5,892 nucleotides of DNA from Bacteroidetes bacterium CG23_combo_of_CG06-09_8_20_14_all_32_9 (GTDB taxonomy: Bacteria; Bacteroidota; Bacteroidia; Bacteroidales; GWA2-32-17), in contig PCSS01000323.1 of the NCBI GenBank assembly GCA_002771395.1, forward strand, positions 1 through 5,892. Direction: 5' to 3'. The notes beneath the pieces are model-generated. The model was not told the origin of the DNA. It did no database searches and worked only from the letters and a program-made list of their open reading frames with translations. The position numbers were made by a program, and so were the translations under genes. Each line of letters opens with the position of its first letter. Position 1 is the first letter of the stretch. Of the stretch, positions 1-5,169 are shown one piece after another.

Positions 1-1460
1 CATAGCCCAAGTCCAAAGCCTTTAACGTTATGAACATTACCTGTATGAACACGATAAAATTTTTCAAAAATTCTTTTTTGGTCTTCGTAACCTATTCCCA
101 AGCCGTTATCTTTTACCGAAATAATTATTCCATTTTTGGTATCTTTAGTAGAAACGATTATTTCGGGTTCTTTATTGCAATATTTTAGGGCATTTTCGAG
201 CAGGTTAAGCAACGCAGTAGAAAGGTAAATTTCATCGCCTTCGGCATAATAATTTGTCGCTTCAAAGTTTGTTGTAAGTGTGCCGTTACATTTTTGAACC
301 TGAATTAAAAAACTGCTATACACATCTGTAATTAAATCGTGTATGTTGATATCTTTTATATGTAAGTTAAAACTACCCTTTTCAAAAATTGCTATTTGCA
401 AAACTTTTTCTACCTGATAACCCAGGCGTTTACTTTCTTCTTCGATTATGAGTGCAATTTTATCTAAATTTTTCAGATTTTGCTCTATCGTTTTATCTTT
501 TATCATTTGCGAAGCTAATGAAATAGTAGAAATGGGTGTTTTAAGTTCGTGAGTCATGTTGTGAATAAAATCGTTTTTCATCTCCGAAAGTTTCTTTTGT
601 TTTAAAATAATTACAAGTGTTAAAGTGTAAGAAAAAATAACTATAAGTGTAAGTAATATGCTTGAAATGCTCATATATCCTAAAGATTTAACAATAAAAT
701 CGTCTTTTTTAGGAAAGTACAGCAATAAATAATTTGGTGGTAAAAACAAATCGTCAGGAAAAAGTTGTATTTTATAAATATCTGAAAAATTATTTTTATA
801 ATTTGAACTTGAATAAGCAATTTTTCCGTCTATATTTTTTACAGCAAATTCAAAAGCAATGTTTATACCCTGATTTTTAAGTTCCGATTCTATTATAGCA
901 TTAAGTAAAGCTTTATCAATTCGTTTCGATACATCTTCGTTATAGTTTAAAAGCTTATTTACAATTTTTTCTACAAATAATGTTTTGTTTTTTTTTTGAA
1001 GTTCTTTGGTTATATCAATTTGTGAAATTGTTTTGCAGAAATTATCGGGTTTGCATTTTGAAATAACTTTATTAAAAAGAACAGAATCATTATTTAATAT
1101 TGTAATTTTTGTATTTGAGTGCTGGCTATTGGTTTGATTAAAAAGCACCGATTGCCGCGAAATGGCAATTTGTTTTTTTGTCGAGTCGAGCAATAAAGCA
1201 TTAGGATTGTTGATTCTGTATAATACAGGTATATTCTGCACTCCATTATTCAACGAAAATATTTCATTAGAAATTTCTAATATAGTTTCACGGGCTTCGG
1301 CTCTATTGCAAATTTCGGATAATGCCCGCGAAACCTGCTGACTGAAATGGTCATCTTTAACTTTGTAAGCACTTCTTAACCAGTATCCCTGAAGAATAAT
1401 AAGCCCCACAAGAGCAAAAGTCATAAAAATTATTAATATCCAAATAAGACGTTTAGACAT
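1..1460 (-). CDS. Two-component sensor histidine kinase, 3' end cut by the window edge
   Basis: Reading down from ATG at 1458-1460 gives 486 uninterrupted codons, still open at the window edge. Residues 5-24 form a first membrane segment, residues 28-258 a likely periplasmic sensor region with no domain I recognise, and residues 262-286 a second membrane segment. The cytoplasmic kinase core follows. The H-box FIHNMTHELKTP has phospho-acceptor His304, the N-box LLNLLENALKY contains Asn423, the G1 box is DNGLGI (451-456), the F-box is FEKFYR and the G2 box GFGLGL ends the visible part. The family autophosphorylates this His and passes phosphate to an Asp on a response regulator. About 30-40 residues are missing, and a regulator gene would be expected further left on the same strand (inference). 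The core resembles Bacteroidetes RprX-type kinases. The signal sensed cannot be told from sequence. Family assignment is very secure. Confidence 0.96.
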   Translation of the reverse strand, partial: MSKRLIWILIIFMTFALVGLIILQGYWLRSAYKVKDDHFSQQVSRALSEICNRAEARETILEISNEIFSLNNGVQNIPVLYRINNPNALLLDSTKKQIAISRQSVLFNQTNSQHSNTKITILNNDSVLFNKVISKCKPDNFCKTISQIDITKELQKKNKTLFVEKIVNKLLNYNEDVSKRIDKALLNAIIESELKNQGINIAFEFAVKNIDGKIAYSSSNYKNNFSDIYKIQLFPDDLFLPPNYLLLYFPKKDDFIVKSLGYMSISSILLTLIVIFSYTLTLVIILKQKKLSEMKNDFIHNMTHELKTPISTISLASQMIKDKTIEQNLKNLDKIALIIEEESKRLGYQVEKVLQIAIFEKGSFNLHIKDINIHDLITDVYSSFLIQVQKCNGTLTTNFEATNYYAEGDEIYLSTALLNLLENALKYCNKEPEIIVSTKDTKNGIIISVKDNGLGIGYEDQKRIFEKFYRVHTGNVHNVKGFGLGL

Positions 1461-1465
1461 AAATA

Positions 1466-1473
1466 CAAAGATA
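1466..1473 (-). promoter_or_regulatory. Candidate -7 element of the histidine kinase gene, nearly leaderless
   Basis: On the minus strand this reads TATCTTTG, an exact match to the Bacteroidetes -7 consensus TAnnTTTG. Only 5 nt separate it from the kinase ATG. If used, transcription would begin at or within a few bases of the start codon. I see no good TTG/TTTG -33 box 19-21 bp upstream, so the match may be chance in AT-rich DNA. Confidence 0.35.
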
Positions 1474-1509
1474 TATATTTTAAACGGGTATAAAATGCGT
1501 TTCTTTAAC

Positions 1510-1562
1510 AAGCGTCAGTTGGCAGTGGCAGTATGCAGGACTGCCAACTGCCACTGCCGCTT
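1510..1562. repeat. GC-richer inverted repeat built from GGCAGT units
   Basis: Positions 1521-1532 (GGCAGTGGCAGT) pair perfectly with 1547-1558. An alternative register pairs 1516-1526 with 1540-1550, and the flanks 1510-1514 and 1558-1562 (AAGCG/CGCTT) are also complementary. The unit therefore folds in several registers around a short centre. It is clearly richer in G+C than its surroundings and lies upstream of the kinase gene. No T-run follows on either strand, so it is not a canonical intrinsic terminator. Similar CAGTTGGCAGT strings recur between genes in Bacteroidetes as far as I recall, so a dispersed repeat is the likely identity. Confidence 0.7.
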
Positions 1563-1607
1563 CGATATTCGGGAACTTATTTATTTTCGATATATATTAA
1601 AGTCTCC

Positions 1608-1671
1608 CTAAAAAAATTAACATTTTTTAACATCGCTTAAAACTCTTTAACGATATTTTATATTATATTTG
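1608..1671 (+). promoter_or_regulatory. Promoter of copy A with 10-bp-phased TTAAC boxes
   Basis: Boxes start at 1617 (TTAACA), 1627 (TTAACA), 1637 (TTAAAA, degenerate) and 1647 (TTAACG), exactly 10 bp apart. A perfect Bacteroidetes -7 element, TATATTTG, lies at 1664-1671. There is no TTG-type -33 box at the usual distance, which fits a promoter depending on an activator bound to the boxes (inference). Positions 1608-1677 match 2559-2628 at about 62 of 70 bases, including 26 identical bases at the left end. There is no plus-strand protein gene downstream, only a short body and a terminator. Confidence 0.6.
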
Positions 1672-1675
1672 TATC

Positions 1676-1754
1676 GTAAAATTAGTGGTTAAGTTTTCAT
1701 TTGGTTATGTTTTAGGTTGATAGAAGGAAGGACAAAAGTTCTTCCTTCTTTTTT
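1676..1754 (+). ncRNA. Candidate small RNA, copy A (about 79 nt)
   Basis: The span runs from the transcription start expected a few bases after the -7 element to the end of the T-run of a strong terminator. The body has stops in all forward frames and no plausible reading frame; the one ATG is followed by a stop one codon later. Conservation with copy B is concentrated at the promoter, the GGTTgAT lead-in (1715-1721) and the terminator hairpin, while the middle differs in length and sequence. That pattern suits a short terminated RNA better than a peptide leader. No downstream plus-strand gene exists, so attenuation is unlikely. Function and target are unknown, and the 5' end is estimated. 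Confidence 0.5.
1722..1754 (+). terminator. Rho-independent terminator of copy A
   Basis: Positions 1722-1733 (AGAAGGAAGGAC) pair with 1738-1749 as a 12-bp stem (one G-U pair) closed by an AAAA loop. The T-run 1749-1754 follows. On the opposite strand no T-run follows the hairpin, so it acts only for plus-strand transcription. The only plus-strand promoter I can see to serve it is the one at 1608-1671. Confidence 0.85.
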
Positions 1755-1802
1755 GTAATTATTCAGCAGGAAATCAGGAAAAAAAATTAAGAATGAACAA
1801 TG

Positions 1803-1898
1803 CCCAATAAGTTCCAAATTCCAAATATCAAATTCAAAGGAGGCTTGGTAATTTGAAATTTCAAATTTGAAATCTGGAATTTGAAATTTAAACTTGGG
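1803..1898. repeat. AT-rich imperfect inverted repeat of CAAATT/AATTTG units
   Basis: The left arm (about 1803-1836, TTCCAAATTCCAAAT-like) is roughly complementary to the right arm (about 1869-1898, TGGAATTTGAAATTT-like). The outer ends CCCAA and TTGGG also pair. The centre contains a perfect 18-bp palindrome at 1850-1867 and an overlapping 16-bp palindrome at 1858-1873. The unit lies between copy A and the IPExxxVDY gene, holds no reading frame and has no terminator T-run. It resembles dispersed intergenic repeats of Bacteroidetes, although low-complexity AT-rich DNA makes such matches easy. Confidence 0.6.
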
Positions 1899-1991
1899 AT
1901 TTTATTTTGCGATAGAAGAACTGTAACCATATTATTTTCAAGGATAGGTCAGGAATTCTGAAGTTATCTCCAATTGTAGTATAGCAGCCGG

Positions 1992-2435
1992 TTATGTCCA
2001 CAATTGATGTAACATTTGTTGAAAAAGTACTTGTTCTTTTTTTGCTTTAATTACAATTTCTGTTACGGCTAAAAATACAGATGATTTATTGTTTTTTAGA
2101 ATCTTAACAATATCAATATTGGTTTGTTCAGAGCCGGAAATAATAAAAAAATAATCAAGATTGTGATAGTTTTCTAATAATGAACCACTTGTTCCGTGGT
2201 TAGAAATAAGCGAAAAAATGCAATCCGCTTCATCCGGTTGAAATGAAAAAGTATCAAATATTTTTTTATTTTCATTTATTAATAATTCAACAGGATGCAC
2301 TAAACTAAGATTTATTTCGAGCAACCGGTTTAATTCATTTGATACTACAAAAGTCTTTTTGTTAGATGCAATTCCAATAACCGAAAATGGAATAGTGTAA
2401 TTTACAATTACTTTATGTGTTTTTTTCTTTGGCAT
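1992..2435 (-). CDS. IPExxxVDY-family protein, function unknown
   Basis: This is a 147-residue cytoplasmic protein with no signal peptide or membrane segment. I chose ATG at 2433-2435, giving MPKKKTHKV, because relatives start with a similar basic MAKKK-like stretch; an in-frame TTG at 2454-2456 would add seven residues. Family features visible are a central IGIAS stretch (20-24), FSLISNHGTSGSLL (74-87), the hydrophobic strand DYFFIISG (94-101), and the C-terminal charged segment KKEQVLF (132-138). The naming motif is decayed: LENYHNLDY stands where IPExxxVDY is expected, so only the Asp-Tyr is exact. In Bacteroidetes the gene usually lies beside rnc and often pyruvate kinase. Here rnc is upstream but 348 bp away, and no pyruvate kinase gene is visible. 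No biochemical role is known to me. Confidence 0.85.
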   Translation of the reverse strand: MPKKKTHKVIVNYTIPFSVIGIASNKKTFVVSNELNRLLEINLSLVHPVELLINENKKIFDTFSFQPDEADCIFSLISNHGTSGSLLENYHNLDYFFIISGSEQTNIDIVKILKNNKSSVFLAVTEIVIKAKKEQVLFQQMLHQLWT

Positions 2436-2558
2436 ACCTGTTAAAATTATATACAACTAATGTAATAAGTTTTTAGTACTTTATTAATAAAATATTGCTG
2501 GTATCAGAAACTATAAACCCAACCCCTTGATTTCCTACCCAAACATATAAATCCTTCT

Positions 2559-2622
2559 CTAAAAAAATTAACATTTTTTAACATTATTTAACACTTTTTA
2601 ACGATATTTTATATTATACTTG
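2559..2622 (+). promoter_or_regulatory. Promoter of copy B with four perfectly phased TTAAC boxes
   Basis: TTAAC occurs at 2568, 2578, 2588 and 2598, every 10 bp without exception; the first three extend to TTAACA and the last to TTAACG. The -7 element at 2615-2622 is TATACTTG, one base off TAnnTTTG. As in copy A, a conventional -33 box is missing. Direct hexamer repeats on one face of the helix are typical of OmpR/PhoB-family response regulators; Bacillus PhoP boxes, TTAACA repeats with a 4-6 bp gap, are the closest match I know. Binding by such a regulator here is inference. Confidence 0.6.
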
Positions 2623-2626
2623 CATT

Positions 2627-2693
2627 GTGAATGCATTTTTAATTTTTTTATTGGTTAATAGAAGGAGGGACAAAAAGTTCTTCCTTCTTTTTT
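2627..2693 (+). ncRNA. Candidate small RNA, copy B (about 67 nt)
   Basis: This is the counterpart of copy A, bounded by the same promoter architecture and a near-identical terminator. The body between promoter and hairpin is about 13 nt shorter than in copy A and only loosely similar, apart from the GGTTaAT lead-in at 2653-2659. A GTG-started 22-codon frame crosses it, but copy A does not preserve that frame and it runs through the hairpin, so I treat it as non-coding. The RNA would point toward the 3' end of rnc, stopping about 90 bp before it. Ends are estimated and function is unknown. Confidence 0.5.
2660..2693 (+). terminator. Rho-independent terminator of copy B
   Basis: Positions 2660-2671 pair with 2677-2688 as a 12-bp stem (two G-U pairs) with an A5 loop, then T-run 2688-2693. 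It differs from copy A by one stem base (A to G at 2667, turning A-U into G-U) and one extra loop A. No T-run follows on the minus strand, so it does not terminate rnc transcription. Confidence 0.85.
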
Positions 2694-2783
2694 AATATTC
2701 ATAGAGTACGGTTCTATACTGTGAATAAGGTAATATATCGCATTTACTAATGAAATCAGGTTTTTGCTTCACTATGTGGAATA

Positions 2784-3512
2784 TCATTTTTTTACTTTTT
2801 TCAGTGCATCTTCGGCAGCATGTTGTTCGGCTTCTTTTTTCGATTCGGCTTGCCCAAAACCAATTTCTTTTCCGTTAACAATTAATTTAACAACGAAAAA
2901 CCGTCCCGATTTTGTTGATAAGGTTTCTTCGGTGCAATTAAATTCTATTTCGTATTTATGTTTTTGCGCCCATGAAATTACTCTGCCTTTAAAATTAGTG
3001 TCAGTTTCGCAAAGTTTTTCTAAGTCGATATATGGCTTAATAAGCCTGTTAACTATAAATTTACGAGTACAGTTAAATCCCAAATCAATAAATACTGCAC
3101 CAATAAATGCCTCTAAGGCATTACCGATAACAGAAGGCGATAAACCGGTTTTATCAACATGAGCCTTAATATGTTTATCTAGTCCAATTGTTACAGCAAG
3201 CTCGTTAAGCGATTGCCTGTTTACAAACCTTGACCGTAAATTAGTTAAAAAACCTTCGTTTTCATTAGGGAATTTTTCAAAAAGATAGTCGGCAATAATT
3301 GCATCAAGAATGGAATCTCCAAGAAATTCAAGTCTTTCGTTATTTACCGAAAAACCTTTTCCGTGGTAAACCGAAACCGACCTGTGAACAAAAGCCAACT
3401 CGTAAAGTTCAATATTCTTTGGTGAGAAACCTGTTATTTGACGAACAAAATAATACAATTTGCTTTTCTTAACAAATAGTCTTTCGGTCCGATGAAAAAT
3501 ATTTTCAGACAA
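2784..3512 (-). CDS. rnc: Ribonuclease III
   Basis: The 242-residue protein cuts double-stranded RNA in rRNA maturation and mRNA turnover. The RNase III domain spans roughly 25-160 and carries the signature NERLEFLGDS (58-67), supplying Glu59, Glu62 and Asp66. Glu86 corresponds to E. coli Glu65, and Glu134 to the essential Glu117. Asn131 sits where E. coli has Asp114. A double-stranded RNA-binding domain covers about 173-240, ending KKEAEQHAAEDALKKVKK. The start is TTG at 3510-3512, three bases after the fabF stop. The only other codon before an in-frame stop is TTA, and the whole protein has no internal Met, so TTG is effectively forced. Translation is probably coupled to fabF. I see no terminator after the gene on this strand, so read-through toward the IPExxxVDY gene is possible. 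Confidence 0.96.
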   Translation of the reverse strand: MSENIFHRTERLFVKKSKLYYFVRQITGFSPKNIELYELAFVHRSVSVYHGKGFSVNNERLEFLGDSILDAIIADYLFEKFPNENEGFLTNLRSRFVNRQSLNELAVTIGLDKHIKAHVDKTGLSPSVIGNALEAFIGAVFIDLGFNCTRKFIVNRLIKPYIDLEKLCETDTNFKGRVISWAQKHKYEIEFNCTEETLSTKSGRFFVVKLIVNGKEIGFGQAESKKEAEQHAAEDALKKVKK

Positions 3513-3515
3513 TAA

Positions 3516-4769
3516 TTAATCTTGATACTTTTTAAAAAGAATAGAGGCGTTATGTCCTCCAAAGCCAAAAGTATTACTAATGGCATAATTTACACTTCTT
3601 TTCTGAGCTTTGTGAAGTGTAAGATTGAGTCGCTTATCAATTCGTTCATCAAACTGATGATGATTAATAGTTGGCGGAATTGTTTGATTTACAATGGCAA
3701 GAATAGATGCAATAGCTTCAACAGCTCCTGCGGCGCCAAGAAGATGCCCTGTCATTGATTTTGTTGAACTGATATTTAGTTTATAAGCATGTTCGCCAAA
3801 AACATTAATAATAGCTTTAATTTCGGCTATATCACCAATTGGTGTGGCTGTTCCGTGAGCATTAATATAATCAACCGATTCAGGGTTTAATCCTGCATCT
3901 TTTAATGCAAGCAACATTACATTTTTTGCTCCAACACCTTCAGGATGCGGTGCTGTAAGATGATATGCGTCAGCAGTTAAGCCAGAACCAACAAATTCAG
4001 CATAAATTTTTGCACCACGTTTAACGGCGTGTTCGTATTCTTCAAGAATTAATGAACCGGCACCTTCACCCATAACAAAACCATCGCGGGTAAGGCAAAA
4101 AGGTCGTGAAGCGGTTTTATACTCATCATTTTTTGTGGAAATCGCCTGCATGGCATTAAATCCGCCCATTCCAGCTTCATTAACAGCAGACTCTGAACCG
4201 CCGGTAATAATTATATCAGATTTTCCGAGACTAATGTAAGTTGCTGCATCAATAATAGCATTTGATGAAGATGCACAAGCAGATACAGTACAGAAATTTG
4301 GACCGCGAAAACCGTATTTTATAGAAATTTGACCTGCAGCAATATTTGCAATCATTTTAGGAATAAAAAACGGACTAAAGCGAGGGGTTCCATCGCCTTT
4401 AACATAATTTCTAACTTCTTCAAGAAAGGTGTATATACCTCCAATTCCCGAAGCCCAAATAACGCCTGAACGGTCAAGGTCAATTTTGTCTAAGGCAAGT
4501 TTTGAATCTTTAATGGCTTCGTCTGTAGCTACCATGGCAAATTGGGCGTAATTATCTAATTTCCTGGCTTCTTTGCGGTCGAAATAGTTACTTGCATCGT
4601 AATTTTTTACCTGGCAGGCAAATTTTGTTTTAAATTTGGAAGTATCAAAACAGGTTATTAAATCGCAACCGCTTATACCATTCATAAGTCCATTCCAAAA
4701 TTCGTGTATGCAATTTCCTAATGGGTTAATTGTACCAAGACCGGTTACTACTACCCGTTTTAGTTCCAT
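3516..4769 (-). CDS. fabF: 3-oxoacyl-[acyl-carrier-protein] synthase II (KAS II)
   Basis: The 417-residue cytosolic condensing enzyme of type II fatty-acid synthesis joins malonyl-ACP to an acyl chain, lengthening it by two carbons. All catalytic residues are visible: nucleophile Cys165 in TVSACASSSN, His305 in NAHGTATP, Lys337 in SSTKSMTGH and His342 in GHLLGAAGA, each two positions after the E. coli FabF numbering. The C-terminal glycine-rich NTFGFGGHNAS (399-409) is also intact. Length is normal for the family. The Cys-His-His set and the adjacent acpP support KAS II rather than KAS III. ATG at 4767-4769 follows acpP after 16 bp with no Shine-Dalgarno sequence, and rnc follows after 3 bp, so the three form one transcript. 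Confidence 0.97.
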   Translation of the reverse strand: MELKRVVVTGLGTINPLGNCIHEFWNGLMNGISGCDLITCFDTSKFKTKFACQVKNYDASNYFDRKEARKLDNYAQFAMVATDEAIKDSKLALDKIDLDRSGVIWASGIGGIYTFLEEVRNYVKGDGTPRFSPFFIPKMIANIAAGQISIKYGFRGPNFCTVSACASSSNAIIDAATYISLGKSDIIITGGSESAVNEAGMGGFNAMQAISTKNDEYKTASRPFCLTRDGFVMGEGAGSLILEEYEHAVKRGAKIYAEFVGSGLTADAYHLTAPHPEGVGAKNVMLLALKDAGLNPESVDYINAHGTATPIGDIAEIKAIINVFGEHAYKLNISSTKSMTGHLLGAAGAVEAIASILAIVNQTIPPTINHHQFDERIDKRLNLTLHKAQKRSVNYAISNTFGFGGHNASILFKKYQD

Positions 4770-4785
4770 AAAACTCTTTTAAAGA

Positions 4786-5022
4786 TTATTTTGCGTTTTT
4801 TTCGATGTAAGCAACAGCGTCTCCAACAGTAGCTATTTTTTCTGCCTGATCGTCAGGAATTGCAATATTAAATTCTTTCTCGAATTCCATAATCAATTCA
4901 ACTGTGTCGAGTGAATCGGCACCTAAATCGTTTGTGAAGCTGGCTTCGTTTGTAACTTCTTTTTCGTCAACACCTAATTTGTCAACGATTATTGCTTTAA
5001 CTCTTGAAGCAATGTCTGACAT
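4786..5022 (-). CDS. acpP: Acyl carrier protein
   Basis: This small acidic protein carries growing fatty-acyl chains on a 4'-phosphopantetheine arm and hands them to FabF. With the ATG at 5020-5022 it has 78 residues ([11 protein letters not shown]...), the usual length. An in-frame TTG two codons upstream (5026-5028) is possible but unneeded. Ser37 in the motif GADSLD (35-40) is the attachment site, followed by the conserved recognition helix [13 protein letters not shown] (39-51). It is the first gene of the acpP-fabF-rnc unit. The start is preceded by A/T-only sequence, in keeping with SD-independent initiation in Bacteroidota. Confidence 0.97.
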   Translation of the reverse strand: MSDIASRVKAIIVDKLGVDEKEVTNEASFTNDLGADSLDTVELIMEFEKEFNIAIPDDQAEKIATVGDAVAYIEKNAK

Positions 5023-5068
5023 ATTCAAAAATTTTTGGTTAATACTAAAACATTTAATTTTGAAAGTG

Positions 5069-5100
5069 CAAAGAAAGGGATTTAATTGCTATAAATCAAA
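5069..5100 (-). promoter_or_regulatory. Candidate promoter of acpP-fabF-rnc
   Basis: On the minus strand TTTG (5097-5100) is followed after 20 bp by TTTCTTTG (5069-5076), which matches the Bacteroidetes -33/-7 arrangement with one mismatch in the -7 element. The predicted leader before the acpP ATG would be about 40 nt. No competing candidate fits as well in this stretch. Confidence 0.45.
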
Positions 5101-5112
5101 AAAAATAGCAAT
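5085..5112. promoter_or_regulatory. 8-bp inverted repeat between divergent acpP and purN promoters
   Basis: ATTGCTAT (5085-5092) and ATAGCAAT (5105-5112) are perfect inverted copies with a 12-bp A-rich spacer; their centres lie 20 bp apart, about two helical turns. The element overlaps both candidate promoters, so a dimeric repressor could control both directions (inference). The sequence is AT-rich, so chance is not excluded. Confidence 0.35.
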
Positions 5113-5117
5113 ATTTG
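5086..5117 (+). promoter_or_regulatory. Weak candidate promoter of purN
   Basis: TTG (5086-5088), a 21-bp spacer and AATATTTG (5110-5117, one mismatch to TAnnTTTG) fit the Bacteroidetes pattern and would give a leader of about 45 nt before the purN ATG. It overlaps the acpP promoter on the other strand. The evidence is motif only. Confidence 0.3.
5098..5117 (+). repeat. 20-bp direct repeat shared with the purN coding start
   Basis: Eight A followed by TAGCAATATTTG occurs here and again, identically, at 5205-5224, where it encodes the KKIAIF strand of PurN. The copies are 107 bp apart. The upstream copy would also read KKIAIF in a plus-strand frame that soon stops. It may be the remnant of a small local duplication of the purN start or an AT-rich coincidence. 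Confidence 0.5.
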
Positions 5118-5169
5118 TTATTTTATTTTAAAACTCTCCTGATAATCAGTTTTATATAATTAATATTTT

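Noticed and set aside
1510..1562. GGCAGT inverted repeat as a transcription terminator
   Set aside because: The stem is strong, but neither strand has a T-run after it and no gene ends there.
1803..1898. CRISPR array or tandem repeat
   Set aside because: The units are inverted and degenerate, with no regular repeat-spacer pattern and no cas genes in the window.
1888..2010. Minus-strand frame of roughly 37 codons after the IPExxxVDY stop (includes CYTTIGDNFRIPDLS)
   Set aside because: It overlaps the IPExxxVDY gene end and the AT-rich repeat, has no good start and no family match I recognise; an open stretch of this length can occur by chance.
2627..2695. GTG-started 22-codon peptide across copy B, a possible leader peptide
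   Set aside because: Copy A does not preserve the frame, it passes through the terminator hairpin, and no downstream gene exists for it to regulate.
2764..3162. Plus-strand frame of 132 codons opposite rnc
   Set aside because: It is antisense to an intact, clearly recognised RNase III gene and has no family resemblance; it is a shadow frame.
3522..3758. Plus-strand frame of 78 codons opposite the 3' end of fabF
   Set aside because: It lies wholly within the well-supported fabF gene on the other strand and shows no protein signature.
4904..5131. Plus-strand frame of 75 codons covering the acpP start and divergent promoter region
   Set aside because: It is antisense to acpP and its C-terminal KKIAIF reading arises from the 20-bp repeat; nothing suggests a real protein.
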